A DNA stretch of 64,000 bases from Corynebacterium xerosis NBRC 16721 = ATCC 373 (GTDB lineage Bacteria > Actinomycetota > Actinomycetes > Mycobacteriales > Mycobacteriaceae). The notes under the pieces were generated by a model. That model was not told the DNA's origin. It saw only the letters and a list, made by a program, of their open reading frames with translations, and ran no database searches. The stretch lies in the NCBI RefSeq assembly GCF_001552415.1, contig NZ_BCRD01000005.1:186001-250000 (forward strand), read 5' to 3'. Below, piece by piece: positions 25,242 through 34,128 of this stretch. Position numbers and translations under genes: made by a program. Numbering within the stretch: position 1 is the first letter of the stretch; every line of letters starts with the position of its first letter.

Positions 25242-26615
25242 ATGGCATCGCCCGCAATCCAGGAACTCACCGATTCGCTGCCCGACGGCACCGTGATAGT
25301 CGACGCCGACGTCGCCGCCACCTACTCTCGCGACCGCACCGACGTGCTCGCCGCAGGGGCTCCCCTGGCCGTCGTTTCGGCCCGCTCCACCGACGACGTC
25401 GCCCGCGCGATGGCGTGGGCCCACGCCCACGACGTGCCCGTCGTCACGCGAGGAGCCGGGACCGGCCTGTCCGGTGGGGCCACCGCGACGCCCGGCTGCC
25501 TGGTCCTGTCGCTGGCGAAGATGAACCGGATCCTGTCCATCGAACCCGACGATTTCGTCGCGCGCGTGGAGGCCGGCGTGATCAACGGGGATCTGGACCG
25601 CGCCGCGAAGCCCCACGGGCTGATGTACGCGCCGGACCCGTCGAGCATGGACATCTCGACGATCGGCGGCAACATCGCCACCAACGCCGGCGGGCTGCGC
25701 TGCGTCAAGTACGGAGTGACCCGCAACTCGGTGCGATCCCTGACCGTGGTGCTCGCCGACGGGCGCGTGCTGCGCACCGGCCACGACACCGTCAAGGGCG
25801 TGTCCGGGCTGGATATGGCCGGCCTGTTCTGCGGCTCCGAAGGCACGCTCGGGGTGATCACCGAGGCGACCGTGGCGCTGGTCCCCCGCCCCGCCGGCGA
25901 CCCGGTCACCCTGCTGGCCCCCTTCCCCACGGCCGACGCCGCCCTCGGCGCGGTGTCGGCGGCCATGCGCCTGGGCGCGGACCCGGAGCTGATGGAATTC
26001 ATGGACCGCCGCACCCTGCAGTCCATCGACGACTGGAAGGGCACCGACTTCGCATCCTCCGGCGGGATGGTGCTGTCCCAGGTCACGGGGCCGGATGCGG
26101 CGGCCCGGGCCGAGCTGATCGCGGAGGCGTTCCGGGCGGGCGGCGCCGACGACGTCGCGGTGTCGGCGAACCCCGCCGAGGGTGAACAGCTCATCGCCAT
26201 CCGCCGCCTGGCGTATCCCGCCAAGGAACGCCTGGGCCACGCGTTGACCGAGGACGTGTGCGTGCCGCGGTCGCGGCTGGCGCACATGATGCGGTTCATC
26301 GACCGCCTCGCCGCGGAGAAGGACCTGACCATCTGCACGGTCGCCCACGCCGGCGATGGCAACCTCCACCCCGTGTTCATCTACGACGGCGCTACGCCGG
26401 CCGACGTGCCCGGCGTCGTGTGGGAATCCGCCGGCGAGATCTTCCGCGAGGCGCTGCGCGTCGGCGGGACGTTGACCGGCGAGCACGGCGTCGGCACTCT
26501 CAAGCGGCGGTTCCTGGCCGAGGAACTCGGCGACGTCGGCGTGGACGTCCAGCGGGCGATCAAGGCGGCGCTGGACCCGAAGGGCCTGCTCAATCCGAGC
26601 AAGGCGCTGGCCTGA
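25242..26615 (+). CDS. FAD-linked oxidase, GlcD / D-lactate dehydrogenase type
   Basis: A 457-residue flavoprotein of the GlcD/DLD family that oxidises 2-hydroxy acids such as glycolate or D-lactate. The PCMH FAD-binding domain shows PVVTRGAGTGLSGGATATPG and DISTIGGNIATNAGGLRCVK; the C-terminal cap domain has VAHAGDGNLHP (metal or substrate histidines) and LTGEHGVGTLKRRFL, and it ends DPKGLLNPSKAL, all family hallmarks. No iron-sulphur subunit (GlcF) lies nearby, so it may act as a single-subunit enzyme. Translation begins at an ATG close behind a TACAGT -10 box. The substrate cannot be decided by eye. Confidence 0.9.
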   Translation: MASPAIQELTDSLPDGTVIVDADVAATYSRDRTDVLAAGAPLAVVSARSTDDVARAMAWAHAHDVPVVTRGAGTGLSGGATATPGCLVLSLAKMNRILSIEPDDFVARVEAGVINGDLDRAAKPHGLMYAPDPSSMDISTIGGNIATNAGGLRCVKYGVTRNSVRSLTVVLADGRVLRTGHDTVKGVSGLDMAGLFCGSEGTLGVITEATVALVPRPAGDPVTLLAPFPTADAALGAVSAAMRLGADPELMEFMDRRTLQSIDDWKGTDFASSGGMVLSQVTGPDAAARAELIAEAFRAGGADDVAVSANPAEGEQLIAIRRLAYPAKERLGHALTEDVCVPRSRLAHMMRFIDRLAAEKDLTICTVAHAGDGNLHPVFIYDGATPADVPGVVWESAGEIFREALRVGGTLTGEHGVGTLKRRFLAEELGDVGVDVQRAIKAALDPKGLLNPSKALA

Positions 26616-26637
26616 ATCGGTCCCGCCCCGGCGGCGA

Positions 26638-27816
26638 TCAGGCGATGCGCACGCCCTTGGGCAGCGACCCTGCGGGCACCTTCAGCCGCCGGAGCGCGAA
26701 CGCGACGCCGAGCCCGCCGAGCAGCAGGTTGATGGCCAACCCCGGGGCCCACTTCCAGCCCGGGCCCTCCTCCACCGGCCGCGGGGTCGCCTGGGTGATC
26801 CCGCCGTCGCCGGGCTCGCGCATCGAATCGGCGAGCTCCGCGCACGTCTCGGGCTGCCGCTCGGGTTCGTGGAAGGTGCGGTCGACGACGTCGCGGACGA
26901 TCGGCGTGATGCCCGGCGCGTCGCCGGAGTACGGCAGGGCGTCGGACAGCACGACCACGGGGTTGGGCAGGAACGTCCACGCCAGCGCGCGGGTGTCCAC
27001 GGTCCGCAGTTCGGTGATTTCTTCGCGGCACCAGCTGCCGGTGTCCTCGAGGTCGAGGTTCTCGTCGTACCGCGTCATGTAGGCCACCTGCCGCATTTCG
27101 CGTTGTTCCATCAGCGGCATGGACAGCAGGAACACCACGGGCAGGCCGATGACCAACACCGCGACGATGAGGTAGGACAGCATCGTCGACGACGCGGTGC
27201 GCGGGGTCAGCGCCGACATGCCCAGCCCCATCCCCGACACGCCCAGCAACAGCAGCGCCACCACGGCCACGCCGAGAATCATCGCCCACCACGGCATGCC
27301 GCCGCGGATGACGGTCCACAGCAGCACCGGCAGGCTCACCGCGAGGAAGGCCAGCGAGGCCAGCCAGGCGGCCAGCAGCTTTCCGACGGCCACCGTCCAC
27401 GTCGGCACCGGCGCCGCCTGGATCAGGGCCAGCACTCCATCACGGCGGTCGCCGTTGATGGAGGACGCGGTTTGGGCCGGGGCGACGAGCAACCCGACCA
27501 GCAGCACGAACAGCAGCGTGCCGGTGGCGATGGCTTCGGCGGACGCGCGCGCCCACGCCTGCTCGTCGCCGGACAACCCCGGGCCCACCGCCCCGAAGAA
27601 GACGGTCTGCAGGACCACCGTGGCCACCAGCACCACGAACCAGCCGATGAGCAGCACCCGCCACCTGGTCGATCGCGCCCGCTGGGTCAGCTCCAGAGAC
27701 AACACTCCCCGCAGCGCCTCCCACGTGCCGGGCCCGGAGGCTCGGCCGCGGCGAGCCGGGGTCGTCATCTCCGGGTTCGTCATTTCCGGGGTCGTCGCAT
27801 CGTTCTTGTCCGTCAC
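26638..27816 (-). CDS. ABC transporter permease
   Basis: A 392-residue membrane protein, the permease of the ATPase encoded just upstream. It has a first helix near residues 45-65 (VLLIGWFVVLVATVVLQTVF), a cluster of helices around TGTLLFVLLVGLLVAPAQTA, SLAFLAVSLPVLLWTVI and MILGVAVVALLLLGVSG, a periplasmic stretch with three Cys (after LEDTGSW and near PETCAEL), and a last helix before ALRRLKVPAG. NGDRRDGVLALIQAAPVPTW matches the ABC-2 coupling element. The GTG at 27816 overlaps the ATPase stop (GTGA); an ATG at 27831 is possible. Substrate unknown. Confidence 0.82.
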   Translation of the reverse strand: MTDKNDATTPEMTNPEMTTPARRGRASGPGTWEALRGVLSLELTQRARSTRWRVLLIGWFVVLVATVVLQTVFFGAVGPGLSGDEQAWARASAEAIATGTLLFVLLVGLLVAPAQTASSINGDRRDGVLALIQAAPVPTWTVAVGKLLAAWLASLAFLAVSLPVLLWTVIRGGMPWWAMILGVAVVALLLLGVSGMGLGMSALTPRTASSTMLSYLIVAVLVIGLPVVFLLSMPLMEQREMRQVAYMTRYDENLDLEDTGSWCREEITELRTVDTRALAWTFLPNPVVVLSDALPYSGDAPGITPIVRDVVDRTFHEPERQPETCAELADSMREPGDGGITQATPRPVEEGPGWKWAPGLAINLLLGGLGVAFALRRLKVPAGSLPKGVRIA

Positions 27817-28736
27817 CGTTCCGCCCGCCATTCCAGGTATCGCGATTCCAGCGTCCTCCGGCCGAAGGACGCGACCACCACCCCCGCCGCCAACGCCCTG
27901 CCGAGCACGGCCGACGCGGCCTCCGGTTCGGCGGCGAAATCCGCCCACGTCACCGTCTGCCCCGAGCCGTCTCCGTCGCCGGCGCCGGAAACCGTCGCGC
28001 CCAGCGCCGCCCCCTCGGACTCCGCCCACCGGCGCAACGCTGCCCCGTCACCGTCGACGGTCACGCGCCACATCGGCGTCCGGCCGGCGGAGGCGGGCGG
28101 AAGCGTGCGGCCGTCGCGCATCATGATCACGTCGTCGACCATCTCCTCCAGCTCCGGCAGGATGTGCGAGCTTACGATGATCGCCGCCCCCGCCTCCGCC
28201 CGGCGCCGCAGGATATGGCGCAGCGCCACGCGGGAATCGGGGTCCAGCCCGGACGCCGGCTCGTCGAGAAGCAGCACCGCCGGATCGTGCACCAGCGCCC
28301 GGGCCAGCGACAGGCGCTGTTTCTGACCGCGCGAGAGCACGCGCACGCGGTTGCCGGCGAACTCCGACAGGCCGACCTCGGCGAGCAGATCGGTGGCGCG
28401 GGAGTTCGCGGTCGCCCGGTCCAGCCCGTAGATGCGGCCGAAGGCGGCGACGATCTCGTGCGCCGTCATGGTCTCCCACGTGCCCACGTGGTCGGGCATC
28501 CAGCCGATGCGGGCGCGGGCGGCGGGCCCGTCGGTGGCGGGATCCGCCCCATCGACGTCGACGCTGCCGGAGTCGGGGGCCAACAACCCGGCAAGCACCA
28601 GCAGCAGGGTCGTCTTGCCGCTGCCGTTGGGGCCGATCAGGCCCGTGATCACGCCGGGGGCGACATCGACGTCCGCATGCTCGATGGCCACCTTCCCATC
28701 GAACTCCCTGCGCACGTCCCGCGCCCTGATGCTCAT
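27813..28736 (-). CDS. ABC transporter ATP-binding protein
   Basis: A 307-residue ABC ATPase. Walker A is GPNGSGKTTLLLVLAG, the signature LSRGQKQRLSLARAL, Walker B and D-loop VLLLDEPASGLDPDSR, switch His in IIVSSHILPELEEM. The C-terminal 90 residues form the extra domain usual in drug- and lipid-export ATPases (CcmA/NatA type). The start overlaps the stop of the upstream DNA-binding protein gene by ATGA, and the stop overlaps the permease start by GTGA, so all three are translated together. Confidence 0.9.
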   Translation of the reverse strand: MSIRARDVRREFDGKVAIEHADVDVAPGVITGLIGPNGSGKTTLLLVLAGLLAPDSGSVDVDGADPATDGPAARARIGWMPDHVGTWETMTAHEIVAAFGRIYGLDRATANSRATDLLAEVGLSEFAGNRVRVLSRGQKQRLSLARALVHDPAVLLLDEPASGLDPDSRVALRHILRRRAEAGAAIIVSSHILPELEEMVDDVIMMRDGRTLPPASAGRTPMWRVTVDGDGAALRRWAESEGAALGATVSGAGDGDGSGQTVTWADFAAEPEAASAVLGRALAAGVVVASFGRRTLESRYLEWRAER

Positions 28737-30142
28737 GGCTCCAACGTATACCCCTGGGCCAATGCGTCGGCGAGGCATTCGGCGACGAAGAACTGTCCCC
28801 GCAGCTCCAGGCGGGCGGCGACGCTGCAGTGCGGTGCATCCGCCGGCAGCCCGATCGCCTCGGCGACGACGGACAGCGCTTCCCGCGGGTCCGCGGGGGG
28901 ATCGCCGAGGCCCATCGCCGAAAACGCCGTGGCCCACGGGCCGTGCCCGGTGGTGGGCGGGACGTCGACGATCTCCATGTGCTTTTCGACGATGACGCGC
29001 ACCCGTCCGCCCGCAGGGGAACCAGCGGCGAGGTGATCGGCGATGCTCGTGCCGACGGCGCCCTGGCGGCGCCAGCGCACCGACTTCGGGCCGAGCTCGC
29101 CGGGCAAGTTGACCGGGACGTCGAACGGGGCGCCCAGCAGGGCCGGGATGGCATGGGGGATCTCGTACGACACGTCGGCGGACACCGCGTCGTCGACGTC
29201 GACGAGCAGCGACCAGCGGCCCTGATGCACGTACATGCCCGACGTCATCTCCGGGCGCGCGTGATTGACCGGGTTCCGGTCCTCGCGCCCCGCCACCGTC
29301 CACGTGTCCGGGGCGGAACGGACGATGCCCGGCTCGGCGCCCAGGGCGTTGCGGATGGACGGCTTGGTGCGCCCGGGGATCAGCTCCGCGAGCTGGGCGG
29401 TGGTCATGGGCCCGTCCGCCAGCGTGAGCACCGCCAGGGCCCGGTCGCCGATCGACCTGTCGCGCGTGAGCACGTGGCCGCGGAACAGGAAGCGGCAGCC
29501 CACGGTCGAGAGGTAGTCGGCCAACAATCCGGCGTCCACGCCGAGTGCCCCGGCCACGGCGGCGACGTCGGCCGCGCCGGTGTCGTCGGCGAATTCGCGC
29601 AGCACGGCGTCGACCCGGTCGGCCGCACCGTCGGCCACGAGCCAGCCGCAGCCGACCAGGGACCAGTCGGGGGCCACGGCCTCCACGACGTCGAGCAGAT
29701 TGACGCCGGCGTCCGGGATTGGTTCCAGCAGACAGGGAACGGCCGCCAGCGCATCGGCGACGTGGGCGAACGGGCGGATGCGCCGCCGCAGGCCGTCGAC
29801 GACGAGGCCGGTCAAGGGGCCGGAAGCCAGTTCCTCGCGCAGCGCGGCCTCGAGCTGGCGGACCCGCTCGCGGGTCAGATCAAGGTCGGCGCCGATGCTG
29901 TCGAGCGTGCGGCGGGTGATCATCCGCTCGCGCAGGATCACCGGCCAACGGGGGTCGCGCTGCACCACGTCGGCGATCTCGCCGACCGCGGCCACCAGCA
30001 GATCCCCGTGGACGGCCGAGGTCGCGTCGAGCAGCAACCGCGCCGGTTCGGGGACCGGGAGCGCCGCTGCTGCGTCGCCGGACAGCGACAGCCATTGGGC
30101 GAGCGCCAGATGCGCGTCGAAATCGGGCCCGGAAGCGGGCAT
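28733..30142 (-). CDS. DNA-binding protein with a sigma-70 region-4-like helix-turn-helix
   Basis: A 469-residue protein with no sigma region 2. At about residues 75-108, RMITRRTLDSIGADLDLTRE-RVRQLEAALREEL closely follows region 4.2 of sigma-70 (the -35-binding TRERVRQIE motif). The remaining 350 residues hold repeated winged-helix-like segments (LADGPMTTAQLAELI; GALGVDAGLLADYL) and a C-terminal domain (RVRVIVEKHMEIV, GQFFVAECLADALA) that is not recognised. GGAGGTGA stands six bases before the ATG. It is the first gene of an operon with an ABC ATPase and permease, and a palindrome overlaps its -10 box, so it is probably the regulator of the exporter. Similar proteins occur in actinobacteria without assigned function. 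Confidence 0.7.
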   Translation of the reverse strand: MPASGPDFDAHLALAQWLSLSGDAAAALPVPEPARLLLDATSAVHGDLLVAAVGEIADVVQRDPRWPVILRERMITRRTLDSIGADLDLTRERVRQLEAALREELASGPLTGLVVDGLRRRIRPFAHVADALAAVPCLLEPIPDAGVNLLDVVEAVAPDWSLVGCGWLVADGAADRVDAVLREFADDTGAADVAAVAGALGVDAGLLADYLSTVGCRFLFRGHVLTRDRSIGDRALAVLTLADGPMTTAQLAELIPGRTKPSIRNALGAEPGIVRSAPDTWTVAGREDRNPVNHARPEMTSGMYVHQGRWSLLVDVDDAVSADVSYEIPHAIPALLGAPFDVPVNLPGELGPKSVRWRRQGAVGTSIADHLAAGSPAGGRVRVIVEKHMEIVDVPPTTGHGPWATAFSAMGLGDPPADPREALSVVAEAIGLPADAPHCSVAARLELRGQFFVAECLADALAQGYTLEP

Positions 30143-30166
30143 CGGCCGTCACCTCCGGGGCGGTCG

Positions 30167-30192
30167 TCTTGGTCGGTCGACCAAGATCATAT
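30167..30192 (-). promoter_or_regulatory. Promoter and palindromic operator of the regulator-ABC operon
   Basis: The inverted repeat TCTTGGTCGGTCGACCAAGA (30167-30186, imperfect only at the centre) directly adjoins a minus-strand -10 box TATGAT (30191-30186). The transcript would begin inside the repeat, about 25-35 bases before the regulator start, so a bound protein would block initiation. Confidence 0.65.
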
Positions 30193-30233
30193 CCCACGCC
30201 CGCTCGGACCAGAAGCAAATCCAGGCAATCCCG

Positions 30234-33200
30234 TTAACCCTCGGCCGTCGGTGACATCCGTTGCGAGATAACGCGAGTGACGCCGTCGCCGCGCATGGTG
30301 ACGCCGTACAGGACGTTGGCGACGTCCATGGTCGGCTTCTGGTGCGTGATGACGATCAGCTGCGACGACTCGCGCAACTCCTCCAGCAGCGCGATTAGCC
30401 GGCGCAGGTTGACGTCGTCGAGCGCGGCCTCGACCTCGTCGAGGACGTAGAACGGGCTGGGCCGGGCGCGGAAGATGGCCACCAGCATCGCCAGTGCCGT
30501 CAGCGACTTTTCGCCGCCGGACAGCAGCGACAGCCGCTTGACCTTCTTGCCCGGCGGCCGGGCCTCGACTTCGATGCCCGTGAGCAGCATGTCGTCGGGC
30601 TCGGTGAGAATGAGCCGGCCTTCGCCACCGGGGAACAGCGTGTCGAAGACCTTCGGGAACTCCCGCTCGACGTCGAGCCAGGCCTCGGTGAACAGCCGCA
30701 GGATGGTTTCGTCGACCTCCTCGACCACGGCCAGCAGGTCGGCGCGCGCCCGGCGGACATCGTCGAGCTGGGTGGACAGGAAGTCGTGGCGCTCCTCCAT
30801 CGCCTTGAATTCCTCCAGCGCCAGAGGATTGACGCGGCCGAGCACGCGGAGGTCCTTCTCGGCCCGCTTGAGCCGGGCCTCGGCCTCGGCGCGGTCGAAG
30901 TCCTCCCCCGGCGCATGGGATTCCAGCAGGTCGGCGACGGGGACGCCGAGCTGGTCGATGATCGTCTCCTCCGCCTGGTCGACGCGCAGCTGCGCTTCGG
31001 CGCGGGCGATGTCGCCGCGGTGGGCGCCGTCGGTGAGTTCCGCGACGCGTTTGGCCGCCGCCGACGCGTCGGCGCGGGCCTTGTTCAATTCGGCGCCGAT
31101 GGCCTTGCGGGTCGCCTCGAGCTCATCACGGTCGGCCGCTGCGCGTTCCAGGGACACCGACACCCGCTCCGCGACGTCGCCGGACAACTCGGCGACGGTG
31201 GCCGCCAGCGCGCGGGATCGTTCCCGGCGCAGCTGGGCCGCTTCGTGGCGGGCGCGGGCCTGCCGCTCCGCAGTTGCTTGGCGACGCAGCCTCTCCGCCC
31301 TGCCCCGCACTCCGCCGGAGCGCTCTTCCGCCGTGCGCAGCGCCAGGCGCGCTTCGGTTTCCATGGCGCGGGCCTGGGCCAGCGCGGCGGCGGCGTGGTC
31401 GCGCTCCTCGGTCGACGGCTCCCCGTCCGCGGGGTCGTCGTCGACGCGGGCGAGCCGGTCGGCGACGTCGTCGAGTTCCTCGCGGAGCTTCACCAGACGG
31501 TTTTCCGCTTCCTCCCGGCGGGCGGACGCACGCTCGGCGTCGTGGTCGACGCCGGCGAGTTGGGACTGGGCGCGGGTGCGGGCGTCGGAAAGGGCCTTCA
31601 GGCCGCGTTCATGCTCGCGCAGGGCGGCGCGGGCGGCCGCGGAATCGGTGCGGCGGTCCTCCTCTTCGGCGACGGCGCCGGCCAGCACGCCGGCGAGGTC
31701 CGCGAGTTCGTCGCGGGCAGCGGCGAGCTCTTCTTCGGCGGCGGCGATGCCCGCGCCGATCTCCACGCTGGACCGGGCGCCTCCGGATCCGCCGGAGACC
31801 CAGCCGGGGCCATGGAGACGGCCGTCGGCGGTGGCGGCACGCAGACGATTGTCCTCGTCGACGACCCGGCGGGCGGTGGCGGCGTCCGGGCACAACACGA
31901 CGTCGACGAGCAGCCCCGACAGCGCGGCGGACAGCTCCACCGGGTGCTCCACCACGTCCAGCGCCCACGTGCAGCCCGCCGGGGCGGACGCGTCGAGGCG
32001 CCAGCCATCGCTGCCGCCGCCGGGTTCCACGACGACCGCGTGGCCGGCGGCGGCGTCGGAAAGCTCCGTGATCAAGTCGTCGGCGGAATGGCCGGTGCCT
32101 CCCGATTCCCCGGGATCCCCCGCCACCAGCGCTTCGGCGGCAGGTCCCAGCGCTGCGGCGATGGCCGAATCCCATCCGCCGGTGACGTGCAGTGCACCGG
32201 AGAGGGCGGGCAGATCGTGGGCGTCGCGCAACCAGCCCGCGCCGTCGGTGGCCGCGGCGCGGCGGGCGGCGTCGAGGGCCTCGATGCGCGCGGACAGGCC
32301 GGACACCGATTTCTCCAGAGTCCGCTCCCGGTCGCGGAGTTCCTTCACGCGGGCGGTGGCGGCGGTGGCTTCGGCGGCGGCGCGTTCGTTGGCGCGGGCG
32401 AGTTCGGGGCCGGCGGTTTCGGCTTCGGCCAGGACCTCGGCGGCGTCCTCCAGCGCGTCGGCGGCGTCGTCGCGGCGCTGGCCCGCTTCGGCGACATGCT
32501 CGGCCAGGCGCGCGGACTCCGCTTCGGCGGATTCGATGCGCATGCGCAGCGATTCTTCGGCGGCGACCAGGCGGACGACGCCTTCGCGGCGGTCGGCCAG
32601 CGCGCGGACCTGGGCCATGTGCTCGGACTCGGCGGCGCGGAAGGCGTCCTCTGCTTCGGCCAGGACGTCGCGGACGGATTCCAGGCGCTCCCGGGTTTCC
32701 GCCTCTGCCTCCGCCAGTTCCTCTTCCTCGGCGGCGGCGCGCACGGCGCGGGCCTCCAGGTCCTCGGGGTCCTGGCCCGTCCACGGCGCCGGCGCGGAAT
32801 CGGCCGCGCGGTCGGCGGCGATGCGGCGGGTGGCGCCGACTCGCTCGGACAGCGCGGACAGACGGAACCACAGCTCGCGGGCGGCGTCGGCGCGCGGCGT
32901 GACGTCCTCCAACTCCGCTTCGAGATCATCCCGGCGCTCGGCGGCCGCTTCGGCCAGTTCCTCCTGCGCAGCCACCTTGTCGGCGACCATTTTCGCGCGC
33001 GCGGCGGCGTCGGAAAGCGCTTCCCGCAACGCGACGAGATCCGCCGCGGCCAACGCCAACTTGACCTCGCGCAGATCCGCCTGGACGGTCTGCGCGCGGC
33101 GGGCGGCCTCGGCCTGGCGGGCCAGGGGCTTGAGCTGCCGGCGCAACTCCCCGACCAGGTCATCCAGACGGTCGAGGTTGCCCTGCATCGCCTGCAGCTT

Positions 33201-33755
33201 GCGCTGGGCCTTTTCTTTGCGACGCCGATGCTTGAGCACGCCGGCGGCTTCCTCGATGAAGGCGCGGCGCTCCTCCGGGCGCGATTCGAGAATCTGGGCC
33301 AGACGGCCCTGGCCGACGATGACGTGCATTTCGCGGCCGATGCCGGAGTCGCTGAGCAGCTCCTGGACGTCCATGAGACGGCAGCGGGAGCCGTTGATCT
33401 CGTATTCGCTGGCCCCGTCGCGGAACATGCGGCGCGTGACGGAGACTTCGGAGTACCCGATCGGCAGCGCGCCGTCGGAGTTGTCGATGGTCAGCGTCAC
33501 CTCGGCGCGGCCCAGCGGCTTGCGGCCGGAGGTGCCGGCGAAGATGACGTCCTCCATCTTGCCGCCGCGCAGGGTTTTCGCGCCCTGCTCGCCCATCACC
33601 CACGCCAGGGCGTCGACGACGTTGGACTTGCCGGAGCCGTTCGGGCCGACGACCGCGCAGATGCCCGGCTCGAACTTCAGCGTGGTCGCCGACGCGAAGG
33701 ACTTGAAGCCCTTGAGAGTCAGCGATTTGAGGTGCACGACAGGACATTCTGCCAT
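30234..33755 (-). CDS. smc: Chromosome partition protein SMC
   Basis: A 1173-residue SMC ATPase that organises the chromosome with ScpA and ScpB. The head has Walker A VVGPNGSGKSNVVDALAWVM near residue 38, the C-terminal signature LLSGGEKSLTALAML and Walker B FYVLDEVEAALDDVNLRRL. Between the two head halves are long Ala/Glu/Arg-rich coiled coils and a hinge near residues 500-680 (ALHVTGGWDSAIAAALGPAA; DAATARRVVDEDNRLRAATA). The product begins MAECPVVHLKSLTLKGFKSF; a GTG six codons later at 33737 would give the VHLKSL start seen in many relatives, and neither has a clear ribosome binding site. It follows acyP by 67 bases. Confidence 0.97.
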   Translation of the reverse strand: MAECPVVHLKSLTLKGFKSFASATTLKFEPGICAVVGPNGSGKSNVVDALAWVMGEQGAKTLRGGKMEDVIFAGTSGRKPLGRAEVTLTIDNSDGALPIGYSEVSVTRRMFRDGASEYEINGSRCRLMDVQELLSDSGIGREMHVIVGQGRLAQILESRPEERRAFIEEAAGVLKHRRRKEKAQRKLQAMQGNLDRLDDLVGELRRQLKPLARQAEAARRAQTVQADLREVKLALAAADLVALREALSDAAARAKMVADKVAAQEELAEAAAERRDDLEAELEDVTPRADAARELWFRLSALSERVGATRRIAADRAADSAPAPWTGQDPEDLEARAVRAAAEEEELAEAEAETRERLESVRDVLAEAEDAFRAAESEHMAQVRALADRREGVVRLVAAEESLRMRIESAEAESARLAEHVAEAGQRRDDAADALEDAAEVLAEAETAGPELARANERAAAEATAATARVKELRDRERTLEKSVSGLSARIEALDAARRAAATDGAGWLRDAHDLPALSGALHVTGGWDSAIAAALGPAAEALVAGDPGESGGTGHSADDLITELSDAAAGHAVVVEPGGGSDGWRLDASAPAGCTWALDVVEHPVELSAALSGLLVDVVLCPDAATARRVVDEDNRLRAATADGRLHGPGWVSGGSGGARSSVEIGAGIAAAEEELAAARDELADLAGVLAGAVAEEEDRRTDSAAARAALREHERGLKALSDARTRAQSQLAGVDHDAERASARREEAENRLVKLREELDDVADRLARVDDDPADGEPSTEERDHAAAALAQARAMETEARLALRTAEERSGGVRGRAERLRRQATAERQARARHEAAQLRRERSRALAATVAELSGDVAERVSVSLERAAADRDELEATRKAIGAELNKARADASAAAKRVAELTDGAHRGDIARAEAQLRVDQAEETIIDQLGVPVADLLESHAPGEDFDRAEAEARLKRAEKDLRVLGRVNPLALEEFKAMEERHDFLSTQLDDVRRARADLLAVVEEVDETILRLFTEAWLDVEREFPKVFDTLFPGGEGRLILTEPDDMLLTGIEVEARPPGKKVKRLSLLSGGEKSLTALAMLVAIFRARPSPFYVLDEVEAALDDVNLRRLIALLEELRESSQLIVITHQKPTMDVANVLYGVTMRGDGVTRVISQRMSPTAEG

Positions 33756-33822
33756 GTCGGGCCGTGCGATCCGGTGATGACGGGGCGCCGCGCGGTTCGG
33801 GAAGTGCGGGCCGGCGCGTGGG

Positions 33823-34128
33823 CTACTTGCGGTCGAAGCCCCCGTAGCCGCCGCGGGCGTCGCCGAAATCGGCGACGACGGTGGACACCGAACCGGGCGC
33901 GTCGGGACCCTCCAGCCATGCGAGCAGATCCTCGCACGCCGTCGCCGGCCCCTCCGCGACGACGAGCACCCGGCCGTCCGGGTAGTTCTTCGCGTAGCCG
34001 GTCAGCCCCAGTTCCAGGGCGCGGACCCGGGTGGCCCACCGGAAGCCGACGCCCTGCACGTGGCCGTGCGCCCAGGCGGTCAGGCGGGTGCCCGCCGGTT
34101 CTTCGCCCGTCACTTCTGCACCCGTCAC
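33823..34128 (-). CDS. acyP: Acylphosphatase
   Basis: A small enzyme of about 101 residues that hydrolyses acyl phosphates. The signature [20 protein letters not shown] contains the catalytic Arg, and [17 protein letters not shown] the catalytic Asn. The GTG at 34128 overlaps the symporter stop (GTGA); a second GTG at 34113, created by a near-repeat of GAAGTGACGGG, would shorten it by five residues. In mycobacteria the gene lies directly between mutM and smc, as here except for two inserted genes. Confidence 0.93.
   Translation of the reverse strand: MTGAEVTGEEPAGTRLTAWAHGHVQGVGFRWATRVRALELGLTGYAKNYPDGRVLVVAEGPATACEDLLAWLEGPDAPGSVSTVVADFGDARGGYGGFDRK

Noticed and set aside
30475..33777. Long open frames on the + strand opposite smc
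   Set aside because: Composition is a Ser/Arg/Ala-rich antisense shadow of the coiled coil; smc has intact motifs on the minus strand.
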